DNA of 64,000 bases from Algoriphagus sediminis (GTDB taxonomy: Bacteria > Bacteroidota > Bacteroidia > Cytophagales > Cyclobacteriaceae), in contig NZ_JAUEPH010000007.1 in NCBI RefSeq assembly GCF_030403435.1, positions 62,001-126,000 of the forward strand, given 5' to 3'. The first letter of the stretch is position 1; every line of letters begins with the position of its first letter. The notes beneath the pieces are model-generated. The model did not search any database and had not been told where the DNA came from. It saw only the letters and a program-made list of their open reading frames with translations. The position numbers and the translations under genes are program-made. Positions 27,245 through 36,446 of this stretch are shown piece by piece.

Positions 27245-28192
27245 TTATTTTTTTGCTTCGAAATACTCAATCAAATCACTTTCGGCTGCTAAATATCCAA
27301 AGGAAGTGAAGGAAGAAGCATCTATCATTTTCCACATTAAATCCCTAGCCCTGGAGGTATCGCCATTATATAAAAACCAATTCGCCACGCCATACCGAAC
27401 CGCATGATTTGAAGGGTCATCCGGTCCTTCCTGAAGCAAGGAGTCTACGAGGATCCAACCTTTGTATAACTCACAAAGGTCTGCATAGCTTTGATTTTCT
27501 ATGACAGTGCTATCTGAATGAATTGGAGCCAAAAGTGAGTCGGCCTTGGAGGGGTTATGTAAGCGCTGCTGAATCATGAAAAGCCAGTGAGTGCTCGAAA
27601 CTATATTATCATACCGAGAACCACTTTCCCTGCATTTGAGGTACGCCTCATAGGCCTTTTCATAGTCATGAGTAAGATAATAGGCCAATCCCAGATGGTA
27701 ATAAATATTTCCGTGCAAAGTACTCACAGGAATATTTAAGGCATTTGGCATACCATCTGGCTCCACTTCATTTTCTGTCCCCTGAATCAGCTGAGCGGCT
27801 TTTTCCAAATCAGCTATGGCTTTATCATATTCCCTTAGGCTAATAAACCTGTGTCCTCTGTGTCGATAAAGTTTAGGCTCCTTTGGAAATTTGGTAATGC
27901 CATCGGAATAAATATTTATAGCCTCCTCATATCTTCCTAAATACGCTGCTCTTCTGCCGTACCAAATCAGATTTTCCACGTTTTGAGGATCCGACTCATA
28001 GTTTGACTTGGCTTCTTCGTATTGTTCTAGAAGCTTTGCCGAAGGCTCGGAAAGCTCAAAGGTTTTCCCCAAGGGAGTGGTGTAACTCGCTTTGGCAGAT
28101 ATAGTCAAATCAGAGGTTTCTTCCAATTTCTGGCTTTGGCCACATGCAAAAAGAAGGGAGGAAATAAAAAGAACACCAATTATCCGAGTCAT
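27245..28192 (-). CDS. TPR-repeat lipoprotein
   Basis: The 315-residue protein has a lipoprotein signal with Cys at about residue 17 ('LLFACGQ'). Several tetratricopeptide repeats follow (about 75-215), such as 'LIWYGRRAAYLGRYEEAINIY' and 'LAYYLTHDYEKAYEAYLKC'. TPR arrays mediate protein contacts; the partner is unknown. Its stop is four bases from that of the converging hydrolase gene. It is not co-oriented with an obvious partner; the SulP transporter gene ends only 46 bases upstream of its start. Confidence 0.8.
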   Translation of the reverse strand: MTRIIGVLFISSLLFACGQSQKLEETSDLTISAKASYTTPLGKTFELSEPSAKLLEQYEEAKSNYESDPQNVENLIWYGRRAAYLGRYEEAINIYSDGITKFPKEPKLYRHRGHRFISLREYDKAIADLEKAAQLIQGTENEVEPDGMPNALNIPVSTLHGNIYYHLGLAYYLTHDYEKAYEAYLKCRESGSRYDNIVSSTHWLFMIQQRLHNPSKADSLLAPIHSDSTVIENQSYADLCELYKGWILVDSLLQEGPDDPSNHAVRYGVANWFLYNGDTSRARDLMWKMIDASSFTSFGYLAAESDLIEYFEAKK

Positions 28193-28237
28193 AAAGTGAG
28201 AATTTAAATTTCCTAAATATAGAATCTTCCTTTCATT

Positions 28238-29767
28238 TTAGATTTTATCCACCACCAGCTTATAGTTGGGGTCTTCAATAACATTCACATCCACCAGTTT
28301 ATCAGCGTTAGCGATGAGCTTGCGGCAGTCTGGGCTAAGGTGCTTTAAATGAAGCTTTTTACCCACCTTCAGGTAGCGTTCGGTGATTTTGTTTAGAGCC
28401 TCTATAGCCGACATATCGACTACACGACTTTCCGCAAAATCGATAATTACCTCCTCAGGATCGTTCTGCAAATCAAATTTTTCGGCGAAGGCCGTTACAG
28501 AACCAAAGAAAAGTGGGCCATACATTTCGTAGTGCTTGATGCCATTTTCATCCACATATTTTCTCGCGCGGATTCGCTTGGCATTATCCCAAGCAAAAAA
28601 TAGAGCCGCCAAAATCACGCCGACCAAAACAGCCACCGCTAAATTATGAAGAACGGCAGTGATCAAAGTAACCAATACCATTAGGAATACATCCGATTTC
28701 GGCATTTTGGTGAAGGTTCTTAAACTGGCCCACTCAAAGGTTCCTATTGCCACCATGATCATCAGACCTGTGAGTGCTGCCATAGGTACCTGTTCGATCA
28801 GACTACTTCCAAACATGATAAACACCAATAGCATAACCGAGGCCACAATTCCTGAAAGCCTTGCTCTTGCTCCGGAAGAAATGTTGATTAAGCTTTGCCC
28901 GATCATGGCACATCCACCCATTCCTGAAAAAACACCTGAAAGCATATTTGCAATTCCCTGAGCCACAGCTTCCTTATTACCTCTACCTCGTGTTTCTGTG
29001 ATTTCGTCAATAATATTCAAGGTCAAAAGACTCTCAATCAAGCCCACTCCGGCCACAATAGCGGCATAGGGAAATATGATTTGAAGGGTTTCAAAATTTA
29101 AGGGAACCGCTGGTAAATGAAAAGGGGGAAAGCCGCCCTGAATACTTGCCATGTCGCCCACAGTTTTGGTGTCTAATCCCAAAAACTTCACCACTGCGAA
29201 AATCACCAGGATCGCAGTCAGAGAGGAGGGGACCACTTTGGTCAGCTTTGGCAAACCCCAAATAATCAGCATGGTCAGCAAGACGAGGCCTAAGAGAATG
29301 TATAATGTGCTCCCGGTGAGCCAATCTCCCGCTGCATCCTTAAATTGATCCAGCTGGGACATGAAAATAATGATGGCCAGACCGTTGACGAAACCGAATA
29401 TTACTGGGTGTGGAACCAATCTCATCAGCTTTCCAAGTTTCAAGGCACCTGCAGTAACCTGAAGAATACCAGCCAGTACCACTGCGGCAAAAACGTATTC
29501 TACCCCATGATCAGCCGCAAGGGATACGATTACAACGGCTACTGCACCAGTAGCACCTGAAATCATTCCAGGTCGACCTCCAAGGATGGATGTCACCAGC
29601 CCCATCATAAAGGCGGCATATAGTCCAGTAAGAGGTGATAAACCAGCGATGAAGGCAAAAGCAACTGCTTCAGGGATCAATGCCATGGCCACAGTAAGAC
29701 CGGATAGTACCTCCGTTTTATAATCTACCTTTTGGCTAAAATCGAATAGGTTTAGATACTTTTTCAT
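28238..29767 (-). CDS. SulP-family anion transporter with STAS domain
   Basis: The 509-residue membrane protein has about 12-14 hydrophobic segments in the SulP arrangement, including 'LTGLYAAFMMGLVTSILGG' near the N-terminus. A C-terminal STAS domain (about 410-505) contains the phosphorylation-loop-like 'DFAESRVVDMSAIEALN'. Such proteins carry sulfate, bicarbonate or other anions across the inner membrane, often with sodium or protons. I start it at the ATG at 29767 rather than a TTG 18 bases upstream. A hairpin flanked by direct repeats lies in its leader. The substrate is not decided; no carbonic anhydrase gene is adjacent. Confidence 0.92.
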   Translation of the reverse strand: MKKYLNLFDFSQKVDYKTEVLSGLTVAMALIPEAVAFAFIAGLSPLTGLYAAFMMGLVTSILGGRPGMISGATGAVAVVIVSLAADHGVEYVFAAVVLAGILQVTAGALKLGKLMRLVPHPVIFGFVNGLAIIIFMSQLDQFKDAAGDWLTGSTLYILLGLVLLTMLIIWGLPKLTKVVPSSLTAILVIFAVVKFLGLDTKTVGDMASIQGGFPPFHLPAVPLNFETLQIIFPYAAIVAGVGLIESLLTLNIIDEITETRGRGNKEAVAQGIANMLSGVFSGMGGCAMIGQSLINISSGARARLSGIVASVMLLVFIMFGSSLIEQVPMAALTGLMIMVAIGTFEWASLRTFTKMPKSDVFLMVLVTLITAVLHNLAVAVLVGVILAALFFAWDNAKRIRARKYVDENGIKHYEMYGPLFFGSVTAFAEKFDLQNDPEEVIIDFAESRVVDMSAIEALNKITERYLKVGKKLHLKHLSPDCRKLIANADKLVDVNVIEDPNYKLVVDKI

Positions 29768-29769
29768 AG

Positions 29770-29818
29770 GAATAGGTTTGAGCAATTCCAGATTATTTGG
29801 AATTGCTAGAATAGGTTT
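29770..29818. promoter_or_regulatory. Hairpin flanked by direct repeats in the sulP leader
   Basis: A ten-base-pair perfect inverted repeat (AGCAATTCCA/TGGAATTGCT, 29781-29807, loop of seven) is bracketed by two copies of GAATAGGTTT (29770-29779 and 29809-29818). It begins two bases upstream of the sulP start codon. It may be an operator or an mRNA structure over the ribosome-binding region. Confidence 0.45.
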
Positions 29819-29883
29819 AGCAAAATGAAGCCGCGAAGTTACGAATTTTGGACTACACCAAATTTTATTCGGGAAGCCTTGCC

Positions 29884-31155
29884 CTATTTTTTATCAAAAC
29901 TCAAAGGATGAAGTAAATGAAGAACCAAGGAGCTGATACATCTCAACTGAAATGAACAAATGTTTGATGCGTTGAGATATGCCCTTAATTCTAATGATGT
30001 AATCCAAATGCCCTTAGTGTCGGGAACTTTTTTTTCAACCTGAATCACCTGATAAGTAGAGTTATTTCTGAAGAACCTCCCACCCTCATCACATTGGATA
30101 ATCTCGTATTTAGTTTCTCCAACTTGGAATGGAGATTCGGGGTTCGGGTCTTCGGGGGTAGAAAGGTAGCTAGGGTACAATGCTATTGGGGTAGAAATTC
30201 CGCATTCATGATCAAATCGAACCAAAAAATTCAGTTCACCGGATTCCTGAGTGTAAAGAAGTTGAACCAGCCCTTGGCCTTCAACTTTGTATAGGGGCTG
30301 TGACCAAGCTTTTACCTCTCTATTTGTGGCTGAAAAATGAAACATCCCTACACTTGAAGCCTGCCCCTCTAATGCTTTTACGCCTTGAGAATTAACTTCC
30401 CATTTTTTTAAATCCTCGAGTGGAGTCATTTCATATTTTTTCAATTTCGATAAATCGCCTTCTGGAACAGTAATATTCACAGAGCTGTTGTTTCCGTTTT
30501 GCCAAAAACCATCCCAATCAAAAACTGCCAAAAGAGATCTTAGATCTGCATTGAGTAAATTATCCTTAAGGAGCACGTCTTGAATAGAACTCAAGGATGC
30601 CCAAACCATATTTTCTTCTGTAGCGATAGGACCTGTGCTGAGCAAATAGTGATGGGTCTTACTTTTTTGATAATACTTACTTCCAAGGTCATGCTGCATA
30701 CTATGCCAAATCAAGTGACAGCCAGGATAGAAGCTGGTAAAATTTTCCACATAAGCGGTTGCCTTTCCTCCATGAAGCTGGAGATAATTGGCCGGTGTAC
30801 TCTGGATGGTCGGGCCCAACTGAATTATTCCTGAATTTCCTGGTTCTACTCTTGCTTGAAGAAGGGTATAAATCTCATCACCTGATTTAAAGAAAATTAG
30901 CCCTGTAAGAGCACTCTGGGGCTGATAGAGCATCAGCTTTTCATCTGATGGATTTATCCTATTTTTTAATCCCATCACTTGAAAAAAGCCTCGACTTTTA
31001 TGGGAAAGCACGCCTTGGAGAATAGACCATTGTTCTTGTTCGGACAAAGCTATTTCCTTTAATTCATAGTTTGATTTGGTCTTAGTCTCATTTATGAATT
31101 GAATTAATTCGTCACCTGTTTGGGCAGAAAGTATATTTTCGGGTAATCTATCCAT
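29884..31155 (-). CDS. NDP-hexose 2,3-dehydratase family protein
   Basis: The 423-residue protein matches the TylX3/EvaA family, which has two similar halves. The first half is intact, with 'YQPQSALTGLIFF', 'ARVEPGNSG' and 'LGPTIQSTPANY'. In the second half the equivalent 'EPG' becomes 'HECG' and the 'PTVQ' block is lost, though the late 'CDEGGRFF' block is present. The family removes water at C-2/C-3 of a dTDP-4-keto-6-deoxyhexose, the first step towards 2,6-dideoxysugars. It overlaps the upstream glycosyltransferase-like gene by eight bases. No rmlA/rmlB genes for the nucleotide-sugar precursor are in the window. Confidence 0.82.
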   Translation of the reverse strand: MDRLPENILSAQTGDELIQFINETKTKSNYELKEIALSEQEQWSILQGVLSHKSRGFFQVMGLKNRINPSDEKLMLYQPQSALTGLIFFKSGDEIYTLLQARVEPGNSGIIQLGPTIQSTPANYLQLHGGKATAYVENFTSFYPGCHLIWHSMQHDLGSKYYQKSKTHHYLLSTGPIATEENMVWASLSSIQDVLLKDNLLNADLRSLLAVFDWDGFWQNGNNSSVNITVPEGDLSKLKKYEMTPLEDLKKWEVNSQGVKALEGQASSVGMFHFSATNREVKAWSQPLYKVEGQGLVQLLYTQESGELNFLVRFDHECGISTPIALYPSYLSTPEDPNPESPFQVGETKYEIIQCDEGGRFFRNNSTYQVIQVEKKVPDTKGIWITSLELRAYLNASNICSFQLRCISSLVLHLLHPLSFDKK

Positions 31156-32083
31156 TGATTAAATAAGTTAAAATATGCTCGGGATTTAAACTTGGCGATA
31201 TTTGACCATCATGGGGAATTATTTTTAGCTCTAGATCAAATGCGTTAGCTAGCTTAATCTGAATAGCTTCATTTTTAAAATCAGCACTTTCCTGCATAAT
31301 CACCTTCGCTTCAGGTAGCATCCAAATCATATTCAATAGTTCTGCACCGCGAATCCCAATCAAAACTTTTGCCTTAGAAAATACATCAATTTGTAATTTT
31401 AGAGACTCATCTCCTGGAAAAAATCTTCGAGCATTATATCCTTGACTCTTCAAAAAATCATTGATTTCTTCACCATTTTTTAGTTGTCTTCTCTCAGTTC
31501 CATAGTTGGGTAACCACCTGGCTTCTTTACCTTCCGTTGATTTGAGTATTGATGGAGGCCTGGACCTTTCTATAACTATGATTTCTTCTCTCGATTGATC
31601 TGATTTTGCCCAGAGTTTTAAATGCAAAATGGTTCCTTTTAAGTCTTTTTTGACTGGGCTGCTAAAGCTGCCATACTCATCGAGATATCTATCCCACCTT
31701 GGAATCAAAATTTTATCAGCTTTTACCCTGAACTTATGATAAGTAAAAATAGATGCGTGCTCACCTCTCAGGGCTAGCTCTAATTTCAATAATTGCCTTC
31801 GGATTTTCCCGCGGACTGATTTCCAATCTGCTCTTGGTACCTCTATTCCCTTCTCTGTCAATTTTTCAAAAGAGTATCTGACCTTTAGTTCATCTAGATA
31901 TTCCATCAGAATCGCATCGGTCAAGGGATTGCACGAATCAAAAACCAATTCTTTGGAAGAAATTATTTCTTTGTTTTTTCTGAGATAGGTTACAATGGGT
32001 AAAAAATAACCTAGCATATAATGCCAGTAATTCCCAAGATCACCTCCTCTTTTGGTATCCGCTATGAAATAGAGCTTCTTCAA
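31148..32083 (-). CDS. GT61-like (DUF563) putative glycosyltransferase
   Basis: The 311-residue protein ends with the segment 'VLIGIRGAELLNMIWMLPEAK', which matches the conserved nucleotide-sugar-binding 'GxHGAxLxNxxF' block of GT61/DUF563 transferases. Here the block's His is replaced by Arg. The N-terminal half is poorly conserved, as is usual for the family. It probably adds a sugar to a surface glycan or lipid. It overlaps the downstream 2,3-dehydratase by eight bases and follows the epimerase by 67 bases, so all three probably serve one sugar pathway. Confidence in the family is moderate and in the acceptor nil. Confidence 0.6.
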   Translation of the reverse strand: MKKLYFIADTKRGGDLGNYWHYMLGYFLPIVTYLRKNKEIISSKELVFDSCNPLTDAILMEYLDELKVRYSFEKLTEKGIEVPRADWKSVRGKIRRQLLKLELALRGEHASIFTYHKFRVKADKILIPRWDRYLDEYGSFSSPVKKDLKGTILHLKLWAKSDQSREEIIVIERSRPPSILKSTEGKEARWLPNYGTERRQLKNGEEINDFLKSQGYNARRFFPGDESLKLQIDVFSKAKVLIGIRGAELLNMIWMLPEAKVIMQESADFKNEAIQIKLANAFDLELKIIPHDGQISPSLNPEHILTYLING

Positions 32084-32150
32084 AATTTTCTAAGAGGTCA
32101 AAGACAAAAGGTAATCAGGGAAATTGAAAAAGAGGATTCTACCTGACTTC

Positions 32151-33047
32151 TTATTTAACATACTTTCTCCAGTTGTGCTGCTCCTTAAATCCCAGTATCT
32201 CCTTGATTTTTTTGTTAGAAAAAAGTGCTTCATGTTTTTCTAATTCCCTCTTAATTGGCACTCCCGGGAAAAAGGTTTTTGCCAGTTCCTTACTCGGAAT
32301 GATTGCTCCATTATGGTCATTTCCAGCATTGAAAACTTCGAAACCAAGACCATCTTTTTGAATGCATAAATCCACGATTTGTCCAAGATCCCTGGCGTCA
32401 ATGTAGCAAAAGGCATTTCTGCGCCTCACCTCTGGATGCTTGAAATAATATGGAAAAAGCTCCTGATACTCATGAGGCTCGATGACATTTCCTATTCGAA
32501 GGGCATAGATGTCAAAGCCTGAACGACGCTGGAATGCACGAGCCGTTTTTTCATTGACAACTTTAGAGAGACCGTAGCTATCCATGGGGTTTATATCATA
32601 TTCCTCATCAAGGGGAAGATAGTCAGGATCGGTTTTGCCGTCGGAGAAACAAATCCCATAGGTCGTTTCAGAGGAGGCTATAATTATCTTTTTGATTCCA
32701 AGTTTGACCGCTGCTTCGATGACGTTATAAGTGCCTATGGTATTTACTCGAAAAGTTTCATTGTCCGGATTGATAAGAATGCGCGCCACGGCAGCAAAAT
32801 GGACCACGGCATCAAATTTAGGCACTCCCGTACCTGGCTCTAATTCATCGAAACCTGCATAAGAACTCATGGCATTGAACATTTGACCTGAATCTGTGAT
32901 GTCTGCAATCAGGTTGTCCACTCCTGGATGTTCCAGTGGTTTGAGATCTACATTCATTACTCTGTGACCCCGGTCCAAAAGGTAAGGGATAACATGCTTT
33001 CCTGCTTTGCCTGAGCCTCCGGTGAAAAAAATGCGTTTAGCTTTCAT
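32151..33047 (-). CDS. NAD-dependent epimerase/dehydratase (extended SDR)
   Basis: The 298-residue protein has the extended-SDR 'FTGGSGKAGKH' glycine motif at the N-terminus and the catalytic Tyr-x3-Lys as 'YGLSK', with Ser/Thr just before ('ASSETTYG'). It resembles UDP-glucose 4-epimerase-like or uronate dehydrogenase-like enzymes. Extended SDRs act on nucleotide sugars, which fits the downstream transferase and 2,3-dehydratase. It is the first gene of this minus-strand cluster. The active-site Thr/Ser position appears present, so it is probably catalytic. Confidence 0.85.
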   Translation of the reverse strand: MKAKRIFFTGGSGKAGKHVIPYLLDRGHRVMNVDLKPLEHPGVDNLIADITDSGQMFNAMSSYAGFDELEPGTGVPKFDAVVHFAAVARILINPDNETFRVNTIGTYNVIEAAVKLGIKKIIIASSETTYGICFSDGKTDPDYLPLDEEYDINPMDSYGLSKVVNEKTARAFQRRSGFDIYALRIGNVIEPHEYQELFPYYFKHPEVRRRNAFCYIDARDLGQIVDLCIQKDGLGFEVFNAGNDHNGAIIPSKELAKTFFPGVPIKRELEKHEALFSNKKIKEILGFKEQHNWRKYVK

Positions 33048-33178
33048 AAGTAATCCATTTTGTTCGAGACCAAAGATAAGCCTTAATCAAAACTCCTTCT
33101 TTTCTAAAGCTCGATTGATAAGAGAAATTTTATGATAGAAATCACTTCTTCCTTGGGTTGATAGGGTTTTTTGTGAAT

Positions 33179-33196
33179 TAGGTTATTTTTAACCTA
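33179..33196. promoter_or_regulatory. Short hairpin upstream of mlaE
   Basis: TAGGTTA and TAACCTA form a perfect seven-base-pair inverted repeat with a TTTT loop, 68 bases before the mlaE start in the divergent gap. It could be an operator or an mRNA hairpin; nothing distinguishes them. Confidence 0.3.
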
Positions 33197-33263
33197 GATG
33201 AATCTGATTCCGGTATAATTGTGCCTGAGGGCAGTGAAAGATTTTAGTGTAAACTGAAAAGTC

Positions 33264-34037
33264 ATGGCATCGCAAAACATTCTAAATACACCTTTTTTGC
33301 AGGAGGTGGGTGAGATAGCCCGCTTTACGGGAAGGTTTTTTCGTGAAGTGACCAAGCCAAGGCAAGAATGGGAGGAGTTTATCAATCAATGCTATTTCAT
33401 TGGGTACAAAACCTTTACCCTAGTAGGCATCACCGCATTTATTATGGGACTGGTTTTGACCATACAATCACGACCTACTTTGGTGGAATTCGGTGCTGAC
33501 GCCTTACTTCCTTCGATGGTTTCTGTTTCATTGGTAAGGGAGATTGCACCGGTGATTACCGCTTTGATTTGTGCGGGAAAGATTGGCTCAGGGATTGGTG
33601 CGGAATTAGGCTCTATGCGTGTGACTGAGCAAATAGATGCCATGGAAGTTTCAGGTACCAATCCATTCAAATACTTGGTTGTAACCCGCGTTTTGGCTTC
33701 AACAATCATGGTTCCGGTTCTTTCCAGTTTGGCCATAGCCATTTCTCTTTATGGAGGTTTTTTGGGAGCGAATCTTAAAGGGGATGTTAGCTGGGCGCTT
33801 TATTGGTATCAGGCTTATAAGGCCTTGGTTTTTGCAGATTTTGTTCCAGCGATAGTCAAGACTATTTTCTTTGGCTTTGCCATAGGCATAGTGGGATGCT
33901 ACAAGGGATATACTTCAAAAAAGGGAACAGAGGGAGTTGGGAGATCCGCAACTACAGCGGTTATTGTAGCCTCACTTTTAGTTTTCATTTTGGATTTGAT
34001 TGCGGTTCAAGTGGCCGATGTGCTGGGTTTTACCTGA
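33264..34037 (+). CDS. mlaE: MlaE-type lipid ABC transporter permease
   Basis: The 257-residue permease has the MlaE signature 'ICAGKIGSGIGAELGSMRVTEQIDAM' core and five to six hydrophobic segments. With the following ATPase and MCE protein it forms the inner-membrane part of an outer-membrane-lipid trafficking system (retrograde phospholipid transport in E. coli). There is no MlaB or MlaC gene here, which I recall as usual in Bacteroidota. Its stop lies six bases before the ATPase start. The direction of lipid movement cannot be inferred. Confidence 0.93.
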   Translation: MASQNILNTPFLQEVGEIARFTGRFFREVTKPRQEWEEFINQCYFIGYKTFTLVGITAFIMGLVLTIQSRPTLVEFGADALLPSMVSVSLVREIAPVITALICAGKIGSGIGAELGSMRVTEQIDAMEVSGTNPFKYLVVTRVLASTIMVPVLSSLAIAISLYGGFLGANLKGDVSWALYWYQAYKALVFADFVPAIVKTIFFGFAIGIVGCYKGYTSKKGTEGVGRSATTAVIVASLLVFILDLIAVQVADVLGFT

Positions 34038-34041
34038 TACT

Positions 34042-34788
34042 ATGGAAAGCTTTGAGTCTATAATAGAAGTCGATAAACTGAACAAATCCTTTGGTGAAAA
34101 TCATGTGCTAAGGAATTTTTCCCTGAGCCTTAAGCAAGGTGAAAATCTGGTGATTTTGGGAAAGTCAGGTTCAGGTAAGTCGGTTTTGATCAAATGTGTC
34201 ATTCGTTTGATTGAGCCTGATACAGGAAAAATTACCATTCTTAATCATGATATCAGCCTTTTAGATCAAGATGAAATGGACCTTCTTAGAGCTGATGTGG
34301 GATTCCTGTTCCAAAGTAACGCCCTATACGATTCGATGACTATACGTGAAAATCTGGAGTTTCCCCTCCGTAGGCATTGGAGCAAAGAAGAACGGGAGGC
34401 GAAAGCAGAGGCTGCTGTGAAGGAAGCTTTGGAGGATGTTGGTTTGGCCCATACTATTGATATGATGCCTTCCGAGCTTTCCGGGGGGATGCGAAAGAGA
34501 ATAGCATTGGCACGAACGATCATTCTTCAGCCAAAAGTCATACTTTATGATGAGCCAACTACAGGTTTGGATCCTATCACCGGAAGGGAAATAAGTGAGC
34601 TAATGAATCGGATTCAGAAAAAGTACAATACGGCTTCTATTATTATTTCACATGATATGAGCTGTATAAAAATGACAGCTAATCGGATAATCATGCTTAT
34701 CGAAGGAAGGAATTACGCTGAAGGTACATTCGAAAATCTAATCAAAAACAACGATCCCAAGGTTCGGGATTTCTTCGAAGGACTATGA
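34042..34788 (+). CDS. mlaF: MlaF-type lipid ABC transporter ATPase
   Basis: From the ATG at 34042 the protein has 248 residues with Walker A 'GKSGSGKS', signature 'LSGGMRKR', Walker B 'VILYDEPTTGLDP' and the H-loop 'IISHD'. An in-frame TTG at 34000 lies inside mlaE and is rejected. 'LSGGMRKR' is typical of MlaF rather than of drug exporters. It overlaps the MCE gene by four bases (ATGA). Confidence 0.93.
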   Translation: MESFESIIEVDKLNKSFGENHVLRNFSLSLKQGENLVILGKSGSGKSVLIKCVIRLIEPDTGKITILNHDISLLDQDEMDLLRADVGFLFQSNALYDSMTIRENLEFPLRRHWSKEEREAKAEAAVKEALEDVGLAHTIDMMPSELSGGMRKRIALARTIILQPKVILYDEPTTGLDPITGREISELMNRIQKKYNTASIIISHDMSCIKMTANRIIMLIEGRNYAEGTFENLIKNNDPKVRDFFEGL

Positions 34789-35768
34789 CTAAGGACAAAA
34801 AAATATCCAATACAAAGCTTGGAGCACTTGTGCTGGCGGGCTTGCTATTTCTGGTTTTTTCGCTCTACATGATAGGAAGAAATCAGAATATTCTGGGAAC
34901 ATCCATGCACGTGTATGTAGATATGGAGGATGTGAACGGACTCCTTCCGGGAAATAATGTCCTCTACAAGGGAATGAATGTTGGCACAGTCAGCGATATC
35001 AATGTTCTTGATGAATCCAGGATTCAGGTGGATTTATTGATTCGAAGAAAAATGACTCCTTTTATTTTAAAAAATGCAAGAACTACCATTAACACAGATG
35101 GATTAATCGGTAATAAAATTCTTCAAATTCACCCTCAGGAGGGAGATGCACCTCCGATTGAAGAGGGAGATGTTTTGATTCCCTTGGAGCAAATTGGTAC
35201 TGAAGACATGCTTCTTCAATTGAACAGTACTGGAGACTATCTTCAGAACACACTCATGAATCTATCTGAGATTACTGAGAAACTCAATCAAAATGAGAAT
35301 CTGTGGAATACGTTGTCGGATACACTTCTTTTAGTGGAGATGAAAGATGCGATTCGATCATTCAGAAGGGCAGGGGACCAGGCCAATCAGATGGCTGCTG
35401 CAGGGAAGGAATTATTGGAAAACATAGAGAAAGGTGATGGATTGACAGGAAGACTTATCAGTGATACCACCTTGACTTCAAGAGTGGAAAGGAGTTTAGA
35501 CCGACTAGAATCCACCACCATGGAGACAGAGGCCGTACTAGAGTCTATTAGCGAACTTATAGATGGGGTTAAAGCTGGAGAAGGAACAGCCGGATTGATA
35601 ATGGAAGACTCACTATTTCGGGCAACTCTAATGCAAACCCTTATTAACCTGGAGTCCAGCACGGAGAAATTTAATACAAACATGGAAGCCATGCGTTCCA
35701 ATTTTCTTTTCAGAAAATATTTCAAAGACCTCGAAAAGGAAGAGAAAAAAGCTTCTAAAGGGAATTAA
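34785..35768 (+). CDS. mlaD: MlaD-family MCE-domain protein
   Basis: The 327-residue protein has one N-terminal transmembrane helix (about 10-28), a single MCE domain (about 38-120, with 'VNGLLPGNNVLYKGMNVGTV') and a long helical C-terminal region (about 150-320) rich in Leu, Glu and Thr. MCE domains form hexameric rings that hold lipid in the periplasm. The long coiled C-terminus is longer than in E. coli MlaD (183 residues) and may build a periplasmic needle, as in other MCE proteins; this is inference. It is the last gene of the operon, and a weak terminator follows. Confidence 0.9.
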   Translation: MTKDKKISNTKLGALVLAGLLFLVFSLYMIGRNQNILGTSMHVYVDMEDVNGLLPGNNVLYKGMNVGTVSDINVLDESRIQVDLLIRRKMTPFILKNARTTINTDGLIGNKILQIHPQEGDAPPIEEGDVLIPLEQIGTEDMLLQLNSTGDYLQNTLMNLSEITEKLNQNENLWNTLSDTLLLVEMKDAIRSFRRAGDQANQMAAAGKELLENIEKGDGLTGRLISDTTLTSRVERSLDRLESTTMETEAVLESISELIDGVKAGEGTAGLIMEDSLFRATLMQTLINLESSTEKFNTNMEAMRSNFLFRKYFKDLEKEEKKASKGN

Positions 35769-35771
35769 AAT

Positions 35772-35801
35772 AAAGTCGAACTGATTTTGACTTTGATTTT
35801 T
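35772..35801 (+). terminator. Probable terminator after the mla operon
   Basis: A nine-base-pair stem including one G-U pair (35772-35780 with 35786-35794) is followed by a T-rich tract, four bases after the mlaD stop. Confidence 0.55.
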
Positions 35802-35912
35802 GGGCTCCAATGTCCTTATCCAGCTTAAAAAAATATTCCCAAAAACAGATAACCTTAAACATTTGGTAGGCATTCTTATTTTTAAGAGATTGACGTTTCA
35901 ATCTATCAGTTT

Positions 35913-36446
35913 TTGCAGGAAGAAGAAATTTTAAAAGGGCTAAGGGCCAGGGATCGCAAGACCACAGAATACCTTTATGAAAAGTACTCAAGGGCGCTTT
36001 TTGGGGTAATCCGAAGAATGATAGCAGATGAGGATATTTGTGAAGAAGTATTTCACGATGCGTTTATCAAAATCACCAGGAAAATCGATCAGTACGACGA
36101 GTCCAAAGGGCGTTTGTATACCTGGATGGTGAATATTTGCCGAAATTCGGCCATTGATAAATTAAGATCTAAAGAAATTTCTCAATCAACTAAGACCGAA
36201 ACCATCGATCACTTCGTATTTGGTATGAAAGGCCGGTATGGTACCTTGGATCAGGTCGAAGGTATCGGGGTGAAAGAGCTGATGGAATTGTTAAATGAAG
36301 ACCAAAAATTTGTCATCGAGTATATTTACTTCAAGGGATTTACCCATATGGAGATTTCTGAGGAGTTTGACATTCCATTAGGAACGGTAAAATCTCGTGT
36401 GAGAGCTGCAATCCAGGTATTGAAAAAGAACATTGAACGAATCTAG
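35913..36446 (+). CDS. ECF-type RNA polymerase sigma factor
   Basis: The 177-residue protein has sigma region 2 ('YSRALFGVIRRMIADEDICEEVFHDAFIKI', residues about 25-50) and region 4 with a helix-turn-helix ('FTHMEISEEFDIPLGTVKSRVRAA'). No ATG occurs in frame after the upstream stop at 35883, so the TTG at 35913 is the best start. It directs RNA polymerase to a small stress or envelope regulon. The gene for its membrane anti-sigma factor overlaps its 3' end, so the two are coupled. Target promoters are not identifiable here. Confidence 0.9.
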   Translation: MQEEEILKGLRARDRKTTEYLYEKYSRALFGVIRRMIADEDICEEVFHDAFIKITRKIDQYDESKGRLYTWMVNICRNSAIDKLRSKEISQSTKTETIDHFVFGMKGRYGTLDQVEGIGVKELMELLNEDQKFVIEYIYFKGFTHMEISEEFDIPLGTVKSRVRAAIQVLKKNIERI

